Translations under genes and position numbers: made by a program | Shown here: one piece after another, positions 28,672 to 38,055 of the stretch | Layout: every line of letters starts with the position of its first letter | Numbering within the stretch: the stretch's first letter is position 1 | Source of the DNA: Pseudomonadota bacterium | GTDB lineage: Bacteria > Pseudomonadota > Alphaproteobacteria > Rhizobiales > Hyphomicrobiaceae | Direction of reading: 5' to 3' | Length of the DNA stretch: 64,000 bases | Assembly: GCA_023405815.1 (NCBI GenBank) | Contig: JAEXXM010000019.1 | Span: forward strand, 1-64,000 | The notes under the pieces: model-generated | Database searches by the model: none | Told to the model about the DNA's origin: nothing | What the model saw: the letters and a program-made list of their open reading frames with translations, nothing else

Positions 28672-29757
28672 ATGCGCATACTGTTCATAAACAAGACGCG
28701 GGCTGGCGAATATCGGCCGTTCGATTTCAAGACTTTTGAAGGGATGCGCGGGGCCGAGCGGACGGTGCTTTGCCTCGCCGATGCGCTCGGGCGGCGCGGG
28801 CACGATGTGGTCATAACGTGCCCGGGTGCCGGCAACGCGACGCGTGCTGGCAACTTCACCATATCCGACCCGCCGGCGGCGCTGTCGCGCGACTATGACA
28901 TCGCCATCAGCAACAACTTCGCGAAGGCGTTCGACGATCTGCCAGGGGCACCCGTCAAGGTGGTGTGGACACACAATCCGGGCTTCGTGTGGTCGCACAT
29001 CAAGGCTGACCTCCTGGCGAAGGCACGGCATCGGCCGCACCTCGTTCATCTGTCGCGCTACACGCTGGAGCGCTCCTGGTATCTGCCGCGCTCGGGGCAG
29101 ACGATCATCCGCCACGGCATGCCGTCGGAGCTGATCGCAGCGCGCCAACAGAGGAGCGCTCCGCCGCCTCCGGTCGCGGTGTTCTCGTCCTACGCCGGGC
29201 GTAATCTAAGCAGGGTCATCAGAGCCTGGCGCGATCTCGTGCATCCGCGGGTGCCCGCTGCCCGCCTGCTCGTCACGTCCGAGGTGCAGCCGAAGCATAT
29301 CGGCGGCGCTTCGGCGGCAGACCTTGCGGCGGGCAATATAGAGATCATCGGCACGCAGCCATGGGAACGGCTCATGGCGCTGCTGCGCGAGGCTCGCGTG
29401 TTCATCGCTCCCGGACACTGGCAGGAAACGTTCAACCTGCTCTCGGTGGAGGCTGCCGCATGCGGCGTGCCGACGGTGACGATGGGCATTGGGGCGCTCG
29501 GCGAGCGCGTTCAGCACGACGCGACCGGGCTCATCGCAACCTCGGAGGCCGGGATGGGTGCCTCGATCGCGCGCATCCTACACGATGACGCGTTGTGGAC
29601 GCGATATCATCGGGCCTGCCTAAAGCACCCGGATCTCGCGTCCTGGGAGCAGCGGGCCGAAGAGTGGGAACGGTACCTCGAGGATCTGTGCAGCAGCCGT
29701 GAAGGGCGCTACGGTGCAATCGACGCCACGGCCCCGGCGCGGACGAGCACTTCCTAG
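28672..29757 (+). CDS. Glycosyltransferase family 4-like protein
   Basis: 361 residues. GT-B fold signs: N-terminal LFINKTRAGEYRPFDF and GAERTVLCLADALGRRGHDV, and in the C-terminal half PWERLMALLREARVFIAP followed by ETFNLLSVEAAACGVPTVTM, the acceptor/donor-site E-x7-E type motif of retaining GT4 enzymes. No membrane helix. The start has a GAAGGGGG site. It is alone on its strand, beside tRNA-Arg and facing a GT25 gene; a role in surface glycans is likely, the sugar unknown. Confidence 0.82.
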   Translation: MRILFINKTRAGEYRPFDFKTFEGMRGAERTVLCLADALGRRGHDVVITCPGAGNATRAGNFTISDPPAALSRDYDIAISNNFAKAFDDLPGAPVKVVWTHNPGFVWSHIKADLLAKARHRPHLVHLSRYTLERSWYLPRSGQTIIRHGMPSELIAARQQRSAPPPPVAVFSSYAGRNLSRVIRAWRDLVHPRVPAARLLVTSEVQPKHIGGASAADLAAGNIEIIGTQPWERLMALLREARVFIAPGHWQETFNLLSVEAAACGVPTVTMGIGALGERVQHDATGLIATSEAGMGASIARILHDDALWTRYHRACLKHPDLASWEQRAEEWERYLEDLCSSREGRYGAIDATAPARTSTS

Positions 29758-29815
29758 AAGATTGCTGCTAGGCGCTGCTCGCTGGAGTGCCGATCCGCAA
29801 AACCAGCGCGCCGAT

Positions 29816-30763
29816 CTACTGGCCCGCCAGCCCTTCCGCCGGGCGCGGGCTAGTGCCGCCAAGCCCCAATTTCTGCATGATCGGTCCGAGGTGCAATGTC
29901 TTGGCGAGGCGGTGTGCAACGTTGCGGGTTGCGCACGTTGCCCAGGTCACGGGGCCGAGCTTTCTGACGTTGAAGAGCACGCCGCTCGGCGTATGAAGCG
30001 GATTTCCGGTCCAACAGTGGCGCGAAGGTATCGGCAAGCCGCGACGGAGCCGCGAGTGATCACCGAGGTGATGAATGGCGGATTCAAATCCTTCGGCATG
30101 AATGAAGCACGGCGTGACGCCGTAGATCTCGAGGCCAAAGCGCCAGGGCTGACGGAAGTCGGTATCGATCGGCCAATATCGCTTCATCGGCTTGAGGAAC
30201 TTCTGTGCGCCCGATCGGCTGACCAGATATCCGGTCGTAGTCTCGGGCACGCGCGAGAAGCGGATCAGGCGGCGGTTATCGTCGAGGTCAGCGATGACTT
30301 TGACGGCGCGGTTGGTTTCGCGACAGAAGTGGACGAGATCCCAGCCCTTCGGCACGGTCCTCAGAATGTCGGCAAGCGTCTTGGTCGTGTCCGCGGGCAG
30401 GACGGCGTCATCCTCGAGAATGAGCGCATAGTCGAGGTCACGGTCGACGATCATCTGCATCGCAACGAGGTGACTGGCGTAGCAGCCGACCTCGCCCGGC
30501 TTGAGCTTGGAGTGGAGCTTCTCGCCTTCGAAGAAGAAGCTGCGGAACTGCGCGGGAACGGCGAGGCCCTCGACGCCGGGCACGCGCTCTGCGGGTAGCT
30601 CCGCCGCAGCAAGGTATGCGCAGACCGACTCGCGCCGGCCGTGGTCGCAGTCCCTGTTGATATAGAACGTTGGGACCGAATTAGGTGCGCTTCTCGCGGC
30701 AGCACCGGTGGACGCTGCGTTGATCGACACGCCGCTCTCAGGCGACGTACGCGACAAGACCAC
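29816..30763 (-). CDS. Glycosyltransferase family 25 (LPS biosynthesis)
   Basis: 315 residues. GT25 signature: YINRDCDHGRR at about residue 33, LKPGEVGCYASHLVA, then ALILEDDAVLP (EDDA metal-binding motif), and a later TTTGYLVSRSGAQKFL. These enzymes transfer galactose or glucose to lipooligosaccharide. Residues 1-30 are low-complexity and may be extra; a later start is possible. Convergent with the GT4 gene. Confidence 0.85.
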   Translation of the reverse strand: MVLSRTSPESGVSINAASTGAAARSAPNSVPTFYINRDCDHGRRESVCAYLAAAELPAERVPGVEGLAVPAQFRSFFFEGEKLHSKLKPGEVGCYASHLVAMQMIVDRDLDYALILEDDAVLPADTTKTLADILRTVPKGWDLVHFCRETNRAVKVIADLDDNRRLIRFSRVPETTTGYLVSRSGAQKFLKPMKRYWPIDTDFRQPWRFGLEIYGVTPCFIHAEGFESAIHHLGDHSRLRRGLPIPSRHCWTGNPLHTPSGVLFNVRKLGPVTWATCATRNVAHRLAKTLHLGPIMQKLGLGGTSPRPAEGLAGQ

Positions 30764-31190
30764 TTGTACCCCCAGACCCTGTGATCGACCCGGCCCTCTT
30801 TTACCACTCCAATAATGCTCATACGAGGGCGAATCACCTGTAATCTCGCCAGGGCTGATCGGGGGCGGTGGTCAACAGGCTTGGCAAGGTTTCTGTGCAC
30901 AAACCTGGGTATGCGGGGATTATGGTTTTTGCGCACTCGCTGCTGCGGCGTCCCCGTCCTAGGGCTCAAATGAGGGCGGCCCATTGGGGGAAATCGAAAG
31001 ATGCACGGCATTGCCAACAGCTATTTTGCGACGTTTTTTACACCGCGGGCGATGATCTGGAACATCAGAACGCTGGGCTTTTCCTGCTGGGTGAAGTGCC
31101 TCGCACTGAATATGCGTCTTGCGATCGTGGAGCAGCGCCGCGGCTTCGCCGGCATGGATCGCAGCTTGCCATAGCAACTCCGCGCTCAGA
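30764..31190. other. Intergenic region, no recognisable gene
   Basis: About 430 bases between two minus-strand genes. Open frames of about 110 codons exist on both strands, but neither has a ribosome site nor recognisable content. Part of it (30790-30840) is AT-richer and should hold the promoter of the GT25 gene. Confidence 0.4.
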
Positions 31191-31364
31191 CTATTTTTCG
31201 TCGCTATAGGGGAGCTCCCCATCGACGTAGGGGCGCACCTTGCGCCAGAGGCGATGATAGTCGTTGGCAAACTGACGCTGCTCGTCGACGTCGTCGGCAA
31301 GACGCGAGGCTTCGCGCAGCCGCTCCATCTCCAACAACGCCTTCTCGACTTCCGATCTCGTCAT
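31191..31364 (-). CDS. Small helical cytoplasmic protein, 57 residues
   Basis: ATG at 31364 with a strong GAGGGAG site about eight bases upstream. The product begins MTRSEVEKALLEMERLREA and ends GELPYSDEK; it is charged and almost wholly helical with Glu/Arg/Leu heptads, followed by a YHRLWRKVRPYVDGE segment. It has no membrane helix. The composition is typical of a real coding frame in this genome, while the overlapping frame on the same bases is Ser/Ala-rich. No family recognised. Confidence 0.65.
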   Translation of the reverse strand: MTRSEVEKALLEMERLREASRLADDVDEQRQFANDYHRLWRKVRPYVDGELPYSDEK

Positions 31365-31558
31365 GCGAGGCTCCCTCTCCGCAACCCCCGGGCGGGACCC
31401 GACATACGCGCCGACTATGAGAGATATATCGTTGTTCGCATTCGGTTAACAACGCCGGCTCGCGAGTTGCGGTTCCCGTGCGCCCTGTGACGTGCGGCAC
31501 AGTCGGAATTCGCTGCCGGCGCTAGGATTTTCCATCGTGAGACGAATGGAGATCCAAA

Positions 31559-31663
31559 ATGCCTCTGTTCCTATTGCCGCAGCTTTACATGCAGATCGTG
31601 CTGGCGAGCATGGCGACCTTCTGCGACGTCGAGCTCGAACCCGTGGTGGATGCTGCTGAATGA
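31559..31663 (+). CDS. Possible 34-residue peptide
   Basis: ATG at 31559 with GGAG nine bases upstream. The peptide starts MPLFLLPQLYMQIVLASMA with a weakly hydrophobic first half and continues into an acidic tail (CDVELEPVVDAAE). It may be a secreted or membrane-associated microprotein or a chance frame. Confidence 0.3.
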   Translation: MPLFLLPQLYMQIVLASMATFCDVELEPVVDAAE

Positions 31664-31774
31664 TCAAGTCCAGGCGGTGAGGTGGCGTCGCAGAATTGGC
31701 GAAGGCAGGGTTGTTTCACGCCAGCCAGCGGCTTAAAGAGGGCGACCCTCTAACGATCCTCTGGTGATCCTCCT

Positions 31775-32164
31775 ATGCCGCTCCTCTATTTCAACGTCCT
31801 CGAAGGGCGTAGCGACGCCGAGCTCAAGACGATGCTCGATGCCGCGCATCGCGCGATGCTTGCGGCGTTCAAGGTGCCGGAGCGCGACCGCTATCAGCTC
31901 GTCACCGAGCGCAAGCCCTCGCGCATGATCGTCGAGGACACGGGCCTCGGCTTCGATCGCAGCGACAAAGTCGTCGTGGTGCAGATGGTGAGCCGGCCGC
32001 GCGGCAAAGAGGCGAAGCAGGAATTCTACCGGCTGCTCGTCGAAGAGCTGCAGAAGAGCTGCGGCATAGAGCCGAAGGACGTCATGGTCTCGATCGTCGA
32101 GAATACGGACGAAGACTGGTCGTTCGGCCTCGGTCGAGCCCAGTTTCTCGAAGGCGATCTCTGA
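31775..32164 (+). CDS. Tautomerase family protein (4-oxalocrotonate tautomerase/MIF-like)
   Basis: 129 residues. It begins MPLLYFN so that Pro2 becomes the N-terminal catalytic base after Met removal, as in the tautomerase superfamily. The length and the later VTERKPSRMIVEDTGLGF and VMVSIVENTDEDWSFG segments match Tautomerase_2 (about 130 residues, two beta-alpha-beta units). Substrate unknown. Convergent with a TetR gene nine bases away. Confidence 0.85.
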   Translation: MPLLYFNVLEGRSDAELKTMLDAAHRAMLAAFKVPERDRYQLVTERKPSRMIVEDTGLGFDRSDKVVVVQMVSRPRGKEAKQEFYRLLVEELQKSCGIEPKDVMVSIVENTDEDWSFGLGRAQFLEGDL

Positions 32165-32173
32165 GGCCGTCGC

Positions 32174-32773
32174 TCAGCTCTTGGGCGCGTGCTCGGCAAG
32201 CATAGAACGCAGCATCTTGACGACACGCAGGGCAGGGCCGCTCGAGCAGCACTGGATCGAAATGCGCGCGCCTTCGAAGAGCAGAAACACCTCGTCGGCG
32301 AGCTGGTCGGGCTCGGCATAGCCGGCGTCGCGGAACAGGCCTACCAGCCGATCGCGCTTGCGGGTCTTGTAGTCGTCGATGATCTGCCGCGCGGGGTGGC
32401 CGATCTCGCGGAGCTCGACTGCGGCGTTGGCGATGGCGCAGCCGCGCTCGCCGCCATCGGTCAGCACCTTCTCGACGTGCTGCACCCAGCCCTCGAGCTG
32501 GGCGCCGGGGTCGCCCGGGTGCTCACGCGCGAGCTGCTCCCAGACGTCATCCCCCTCCTTGGCAAGCTGCGTCAGGTAGGCGGCGATCAGCTCGTCCTTG
32601 GAGCCAAAGTGCCGATAGAGGGTCATCTTGTTTGTTGCGGCGGCCTCGGCGATCGCCTCGACGCCGACAGCGCGGATGCCGTGGCTATAGAACAGCTTGC
32701 GGGCGGCGCTGAGGATTCGCTCGCGCGGCGGCGGCTGAGCCGGTTCTATCGTGCGGTTAATGGTGCTTACCAT
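32174..32773 (-). CDS. TetR-family transcriptional regulator
   Basis: 199 residues. N-terminal helix-turn-helix: ILSAARKLFYSHGIRAVGVEAIAEAA, NKMTLYRHFGSKDELI (residues about 19-63), followed by an all-helical ligand domain with a cysteine pair (SIQCCSSG). It is divergent from the azoreductase gene; repeated GTTACCGGTCAGTA sites lie between them. It probably represses its own gene and the azoreductase, perhaps also the RND efflux genes beyond. Confidence 0.9.
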   Translation of the reverse strand: MVSTINRTIEPAQPPPRERILSAARKLFYSHGIRAVGVEAIAEAAATNKMTLYRHFGSKDELIAAYLTQLAKEGDDVWEQLAREHPGDPGAQLEGWVQHVEKVLTDGGERGCAIANAAVELREIGHPARQIIDDYKTRKRDRLVGLFRDAGYAEPDQLADEVFLLFEGARISIQCCSSGPALRVVKMLRSMLAEHAPKS

Positions 32774-32780
32774 GGCCCTC

Positions 32781-32833
32781 TTGACATAGGGTGTTACCGG
32801 TCAGTATACCAGTGCGCGTTACCGGTCAGTAAC
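32781..32833 (+). promoter_or_regulatory. Promoter with two TetR-operator-like repeats
   Basis: TTGACA at 32781-32786 and TATACC/GTATAC at 32804-32810 form a -35/-10 pair with 17-base spacing, directed at the azoreductase. GTTACCGGTCAGTATAC (32793-32809) and GTTACCGGTCAGTAAC (32818-32833) are two copies of one imperfect palindrome, spaced 25 bases apart. The first covers the -10 element and the second the likely transcription start, the standard layout for repression. Confidence 0.7.
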
Positions 32834-32893
32834 ACAGGTTCTCGAGCCTGTCAGGCCCCTTGTTTTGCACCGCACAAATCCGCGAGCTTCCCC

Positions 32894-33568
32894 ATGCAGT
32901 CAGCCAGTACAATCGACCATGGTCTGGATACGGACGACGCCGGCGGCAACATTCTATGCCTGACGAGCAGTCCACGTCTCGACACGTCCTATTCCAGTCT
33001 TGTCGCAATGCGCGTCCTGAGGGAGCTGCGGCAAGTTTACCCGGATGCCACCGTCACGATTCGGGACCTCGCCCGCAACCCTCTTCCCCATATCGATGAC
33101 GATTTCGTCACGGCGACGCGGTCGATCGCCGGCCCCAGGACGGAGCGCCAGCGGGCTCAGGTCGAGCGCTCCGATGCGCTGATCGACGAACTCGTGAACG
33201 CTGACGTGGTCGTTATCGCGGCGTCAATGATCAACTTCGGAATTCCGTCGACGCTCAAGGCATGGTTCGATCATGTCGTGTGCCCTGGGCGGACCTACCG
33301 CTACACGGCCCATGGCTCACAGGGGCTTCTGCGGGGACGCCGGGCCATACTCGTCCTGGCGCGCGGAGGCATCTATTCCGCCGGCTCCTTGCGCGTTGAC
33401 GAGCACGACGAAAGCTACCTGCGGTCGGTCCTTTCGTTCATGGGTATCACCGATGTGCAGACGGTTCTGCTCGAGGGAATGGCCCTCGGCCCCGAATTTG
33501 CAGAGCGGGCGGTCGATGCCGGGATGCGCCGTGCCGGTGCGGTCGCCGGGGTTCTGGCCAAGGCTTGA
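32894..33568 (+). CDS. azoR: FMN-dependent NADH-azoreductase
   Basis: 224 residues. Flavodoxin-like quinone/azo reductase: CLTSSPRLDTSYSSL binds the FMN phosphate, INFGIPSTLKAWFDHV and LARGGIY are the AzoR hallmarks. It uses NADH to reduce quinones, azo dyes or nitro compounds by two-electron transfer. The ATG at 32894 gives an N-terminal extension of about 18 residues relative to typical members. It is divergent from the TetR gene and followed by an RND efflux pair, suggesting a shared response to quinone-like toxicants. Confidence 0.88.
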   Translation: MQSASTIDHGLDTDDAGGNILCLTSSPRLDTSYSSLVAMRVLRELRQVYPDATVTIRDLARNPLPHIDDDFVTATRSIAGPRTERQRAQVERSDALIDELVNADVVVIAASMINFGIPSTLKAWFDHVVCPGRTYRYTAHGSQGLLRGRRAILVLARGGIYSAGSLRVDEHDESYLRSVLSFMGITDVQTVLLEGMALGPEFAERAVDAGMRRAGAVAGVLAKA

Positions 33569-33598
33569 AGCGTGGTCAACACAATCTGACGCCACCCT

Positions 33599-33619
33599 GG
33601 GAGCGCTTCATGCGCTCCC
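33599..33619. other. Perfect stem-loop between azoR and RND adaptor gene
   Basis: GGGAGCGC-TTCAT-GCGCTCCC, an 8-bp stem with a five-base loop, lies in the 70-base gap. It lacks a T-run, so it is either a weak terminator/RNA-processing site or an operator. Confidence 0.4.
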
Positions 33620-33638
33620 TCAGCTTGTCGAAACGGAT

Positions 33639-34838
33639 ATGATGCTGAGATCATTGTCTTCCCAGGTCGCTGTACCATTGGCGCTCGCTTCCCTCCTGGC
33701 TCTCGCGGGATGCGGAGAAGGGCAGAAGCCCGCGCAGGGTGCCGCGCCGCCGCCTCCACAGGTGAGCGTCGCCAAGCCGGTGCAGAAGCTCGTAACGGAT
33801 CATGACGAGTACGTCGGTCGGTTCGTGGCCCTCGACTTCGTCGAGGTGCGCGCGCGCGTGTCGGGGTACCTTGAGAAGATCCACTTCAAGGACGGCCAGC
33901 TCGTCAAAGAAGGCGATCCGCTGTTCACCATCGATCCGCGCCCATTCCGTGCGACGCTGGAGCAGGCGAAATCGGCTGTCGAGCAGGCGAAGGCCAATCT
34001 TGCCTTCGCCGAGAGCGACCTGAAGCGCGGCGAAAGTCTGCGTACCGGCACGACCATCACGCAGCAGGCGCTGGATCAACGCTTGCAGGCTTCGCGCGTC
34101 GCCGCGGCGGCGGTGACCTCGCAGGAGGCCGCCCTGCAGCAGGCCGAGCTCGATCTCAGCTTCACTGAGCTCAAGGCACCCATCTCCGGCCGGATCGGCG
34201 ATCGGCGCGTGTCGGTCGGCAACCTCGTGTCGGGCGGCTCTTCGGGCAGCACGACGCTGCTCGCAACGATCGCCTCGATCGATCCCATCCGTTTCGAGTT
34301 CACGATGGATGAAGCGTCGTACCTTCGGTATTTGCGCATGGCCGGCGCCGCGGCATCGAGCGAGGCCGATCGCGGCATGACGCTGCCCGTGCGGCTGAAG
34401 CTCATCGACGAGGATGCCTACACGCACGAGGGCAAGATCGACTTCGTCGACAACGCAATCGATCGGTCCTCCGGCACCATTCGCGGGCGCGCTCTGTTTG
34501 CGAACGCCGACGGCAAGCTCACACCCGGCATGTTCGGGCGGGTGCAGATCGCGACCTCGGCGCCGACGGCAGCACTGCTCGTTCCCGACGCTGCCATCGC
34601 GACGGAACAGGTGAAGAAGTTCGTCTACGTGCTCAATGGCGAGAACGTGGTGACGCCGAAGTACGTCACGCCGGGGCAGCTCATCGGCAACATGCGCGTC
34701 GTCGAAGGGCTCGATCCGAACGATACGCTTGTCGTAAATGGGCTGATGCGCGTGCGCCCCGGCATCAAGGTCGCGCCGCAGGAAGTCGCCGCTGATACCG
34801 GCGCGGCACCCAACACGGCCTCGATCCGCACCAACTAG
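33639..34838 (+). CDS. RND efflux periplasmic adaptor (MexE/AcrA type lipoprotein)
   Basis: 399 residues. The N-terminus is a lipoprotein signal with lipobox LAGC at about residues 21-24. Then come the half-hairpin and barrel-sandwich elements VRARVSGYLEKIHFKDGQLVKEGDPLFTID, a coiled-coil hairpin (about 100-170), LSFTELKAPISGRIGDRRVSVGNLV and the C-terminal membrane-proximal domain. The protein joins the inner membrane pump to an outer membrane channel. Eleven bases separate it from the pump gene. No TolC-type gene is present here. Confidence 0.92.
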   Translation: MMLRSLSSQVAVPLALASLLALAGCGEGQKPAQGAAPPPPQVSVAKPVQKLVTDHDEYVGRFVALDFVEVRARVSGYLEKIHFKDGQLVKEGDPLFTIDPRPFRATLEQAKSAVEQAKANLAFAESDLKRGESLRTGTTITQQALDQRLQASRVAAAAVTSQEAALQQAELDLSFTELKAPISGRIGDRRVSVGNLVSGGSSGSTTLLATIASIDPIRFEFTMDEASYLRYLRMAGAAASSEADRGMTLPVRLKLIDEDAYTHEGKIDFVDNAIDRSSGTIRGRALFANADGKLTPGMFGRVQIATSAPTAALLVPDAAIATEQVKKFVYVLNGENVVTPKYVTPGQLIGNMRVVEGLDPNDTLVVNGLMRVRPGIKVAPQEVAADTGAAPNTASIRTN

Positions 34839-34849
34839 AGCAGGGCGCG

Positions 34850-37800
34850 ATGCGAATATCGCACTTCTTCATCGACCGGCCGATCTTTGCCAGCGTCATC
34901 TCGGTGGTGTTCATCATCCTCGGCGTGGTGGCTGTATTCCGTCTGCCGATCGCACAGTATCCCGAGATCGCGCCGCCGGTGGTCAACGTCACCGGACAGT
35001 ATCCGGGCGCCAGCGCCGAAGTCGTCGCTTCGACCGTCGTTGCTCCGCTGGAGCAGCAGATCAACGGCGTCGAGCACATGCTCTACATCTCGTCGAACTC
35101 AACGGCCGACGGGCGCTTCTCGATCTCGGTGACTTTCGACCTCGGTACCGATCTCGATACGGCGCAGGTGCAGGTCCAGAACCGCGTGGCGATCGCGCAG
35201 CCGCGCCTGCCCGGGGACGTGCGCAACATTGGCGTGACGGTGGCGAAGGCGTCACCGGACCTGATGATGGTCGTGCATCTCTATTCGCCCGACCAGACGC
35301 GCGACACGCTGTTCATCTCCAATTATGCGAGCGTCAACGTCGTCGACGTCCTGAGCCGCATTCAAGGCGTCGGCTCGATCACCGTGTTCGGCAGCCGCGA
35401 CTACTCGATGCGCGTGTGGCTCGATCCCGACCGGCTGCAGTCTCTCGGTCTCACGGCGAACGACGTCACGGCGGCGCTGCAGCGGCAGAACGTGCAGGTG
35501 GCGGCCGGCATTCTCAATCAGCCGCCGGTCGAGCAGCCGGGGGCCTTCCAGGTCTCGGTGCAGACGTTGGGGCGCCTGGCGGACCCCGCGCAATTCGGCG
35601 AGATCGTCGTCAAGCAAAGCAACGATGCCGTCGTGCGCCTCAAGGACGTGGCGCGCGTCGAGCTCGCGGCGCTCGACTACGGCGTGATCTCGTACCTCGA
35701 CAAGAGTCCGGCAGTGGCGCTGGGCATATTCCAGCTCCCGGGATCGAACGCGATCGACACGGCCGCCATGATCAAGGAGAAGATGGCGGAGCTGTCGAAG
35801 AGCTTCCCGGCCGGTCTCAAATACGACATCGTCTACAACCCGACCGAGTTCATCCAGCAGTCGGTCGATGCCGTCGTGGAAACGATCCTCGAGGCCGTCG
35901 TGCTGGTCGTGCTGGTCGTCATCCTCTTCCTGCAGACCTGGCGCGCGGCAATCATCCCGATCGTCGCGATTCCGGTGTCGTTGATCGGCACCTTCTTCCT
36001 GATGGGGCTGTTCGGGTTCTCGCTCAACAACCTGTCGCTGTTCGGCCTCGTGCTGGCGATCGGCATCGTCGTCGACGACGCCATCGTCGTGGTCGAGAAC
36101 GTCGAACGGAACATGGCGAACGGCCTCAGTCCGCGCGAGGCCGCATATCGCACGATGGAGGAGGTGGGCTCGGCGCTGATCGCCATCGCGCTCGTGCTCA
36201 GCGCCGTGTTCGTCCCGACGGCGTTCATCACCGGCATCTCGGGGCAGTTCTACCGGCAGTTCGCGCTGACCATCGCCGGCGCCACGGTGATCTCGCTCAT
36301 CGTGTCGCTGACGCTGTCGCCGGCGCTGTGCGCCATGCTGCTCAAGCCGCACAGCGGGAGCCACAGGACGGCGTGGTACATGTGGCCGCTGAACGCGTTC
36401 TTCCGCGCGTTCAACTGGAGCTTCGACAAGATGTCGCTCGGCTACGGCTGGGCGGTCGGGCGGCTGGTGCGGCTCGCAGTCGTGATGCTCGTGATCTATG
36501 CGGGCGTCATCGCGTTCGGCATGAACGAGTTCCGCAAGACGCCGATAGGCTTCATTCCGGCGGTCGATGGCGGCTATCTCATCACGGTCACGCAGCTGCC
36601 GCCGGCGTCGTCGCTGTCGCGCACGGACGCGGTGAACAAGCGCGCCGTGGAAATGGCACTGGAGACGCCCGGTGTCGCCCATGCGGTGAACTTCGTCGGC
36701 TTCTCGGGCGCGACGCGCACCAATGCGCCGAATGCGGGTGCCATCTTCGTCACGCTGAAGCCGTTCGAGGAGCGGGCGAAGGACCCGAACCAGTCGGCGC
36801 AGGCGATCCGGCAGGCGCTGCTTGCCAAGTTCTCGACCATCCAGGACGCGATGGTGCTGGTCGTCGCGCCGCCTCCGGTGCGCGGCATCGGCAGTGCGGG
36901 CGGCTTTCGCATGATGATCCAGGACCGCGGCGGCAACGGATCGGCGGCGCTGCAGCAGGCCACCATGGCGATGATGGTGAAGGCGAACCAGAGGCCGGGG
37001 CTGCAGCAGGTGTTCACGCTGTTCGAGAACGCGACGCCGCAGCTCTACCTCGACATCGACCGAGTCAAGGCGCAGATGCTCGGCATCAACATCACCGACG
37101 TGTTCACGGCGCTGCAGACGTATCTGGGATCGGCATACGTCAACGACTTCAACCTGCTTGGGCGCACGTTCCGCGTGACGGCGCAGGCAGACAGCCCGTA
37201 TCGCCTCGACATCAAGGACATCCTCAAGATCCGCGTGCGCAACTCGGCGGGCGAGACGGTGCCGCTCGGCAGCTTCACGACGGTGCACAACATCTCTGCA
37301 CCCTCGCGCGTGCCGCGCTACAACCTCTATCCGGCGGCCGAGCTCGACGGCTCGGCGGCGCCCGGATACTCCCAAGGCCAGGCGATCGACCTGATGCAGC
37401 AGATCGCGGCGGAGGTGCTGCCGCAGGGCTTCGGCTTCGAGTGGACCGAGCTCGCGTTCCAGCAGATCCGTGCCGGCGACACGGCAGCATTCGCGTTCGC
37501 GCTCGGCGTCGTGTTCGTGTTCCTCGTGCTGGCGGCGCAGTTCGAGAGCTTGACGCTGCCGTTAGCGGTCATCCTCATCGTGCCGATGAGCCTCATTGCC
37601 TCCATCAGCGGCGTCATCATGCGCGGGATGGACAACAATATCCTGACGCAGGTGGGCTTCATCGTGCTCATAGGCCTCGCGGCGAAGAACGCCATCCTGA
37701 TCGTCGAGTTCGCGGCGCAACTCGAGGATACAGGGCGCACGAAGTTCGAGGCTGCGACCGAGGCTGCGCGGCTGCGCATGCGGCCCATCCTGATGACGTC

Positions 37801-38032
37801 GCTGGCGTTCATCCTCGGCGTCGTCCCGCTGGTGTGGGCGATCGGCGCCGGTGCGGAGCTGCGGCAAGCGCTGGGTACGGCCGTGTTCGCCGGCATGATC
37901 GGCGTGACGTTCTTCGGACTTATCTTCACGCCGGTCTTCTATGTGGTGTGCCGCTGGCTGGGCGATGTCTTCGCCCGCCGGCGCGGCGCACCGCGAAGCG
38001 AGACGTCCGGCCACGCGCAGCCGGCCGAGTGA
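34850..38032 (+). CDS. RND efflux pump inner membrane permease (HAE1, AcrB/MexF type)
   Basis: 1060 residues, twelve membrane helices expected, with two large periplasmic loops. RND motifs: FIDRPIFASVISVVFIILG at the N-terminus, the proton-relay Asp pair in GIVVDDAIVVVENVER, and a second-half GLAAKNAILIVEFAAQ segment. HAE1 pumps use proton motive force to expel hydrophobic drugs and solvents. The neighbouring azoR-TetR unit suggests aromatic or quinone-type substrates, by inference only. Confidence 0.95.
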   Translation: MRISHFFIDRPIFASVISVVFIILGVVAVFRLPIAQYPEIAPPVVNVTGQYPGASAEVVASTVVAPLEQQINGVEHMLYISSNSTADGRFSISVTFDLGTDLDTAQVQVQNRVAIAQPRLPGDVRNIGVTVAKASPDLMMVVHLYSPDQTRDTLFISNYASVNVVDVLSRIQGVGSITVFGSRDYSMRVWLDPDRLQSLGLTANDVTAALQRQNVQVAAGILNQPPVEQPGAFQVSVQTLGRLADPAQFGEIVVKQSNDAVVRLKDVARVELAALDYGVISYLDKSPAVALGIFQLPGSNAIDTAAMIKEKMAELSKSFPAGLKYDIVYNPTEFIQQSVDAVVETILEAVVLVVLVVILFLQTWRAAIIPIVAIPVSLIGTFFLMGLFGFSLNNLSLFGLVLAIGIVVDDAIVVVENVERNMANGLSPREAAYRTMEEVGSALIAIALVLSAVFVPTAFITGISGQFYRQFALTIAGATVISLIVSLTLSPALCAMLLKPHSGSHRTAWYMWPLNAFFRAFNWSFDKMSLGYGWAVGRLVRLAVVMLVIYAGVIAFGMNEFRKTPIGFIPAVDGGYLITVTQLPPASSLSRTDAVNKRAVEMALETPGVAHAVNFVGFSGATRTNAPNAGAIFVTLKPFEERAKDPNQSAQAIRQALLAKFSTIQDAMVLVVAPPPVRGIGSAGGFRMMIQDRGGNGSAALQQATMAMMVKANQRPGLQQVFTLFENATPQLYLDIDRVKAQMLGINITDVFTALQTYLGSAYVNDFNLLGRTFRVTAQADSPYRLDIKDILKIRVRNSAGETVPLGSFTTVHNISAPSRVPRYNLYPAAELDGSAAPGYSQGQAIDLMQQIAAEVLPQGFGFEWTELAFQQIRAGDTAAFAFALGVVFVFLVLAAQFESLTLPLAVILIVPMSLIASISGVIMRGMDNNILTQVGFIVLIGLAAKNAILIVEFAAQLEDTGRTKFEAATEAARLRMRPILMTSLAFILGVVPLVWAIGAGAELRQALGTAVFAGMIGVTFFGLIFTPVFYVVCRWLGDVFARRRGAPRSETSGHAQPAE

Positions 38033-38055
38033 GGCACTCCGTTAGGGAGGCGCAC

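Noticed and set aside
28391..28690. Plus-strand ORF starting MAIPAGFEPATLCLEG
   Set aside because: It is the antisense reading of tRNA-Arg(TCT), a common artefact, and runs into a region without coding character.
35252..37375. 707-codon minus-strand ORF opposite the RND pump
   Set aside because: Antisense shadow with His/Arg-rich low-complexity translation; the plus strand has a full RND protein.
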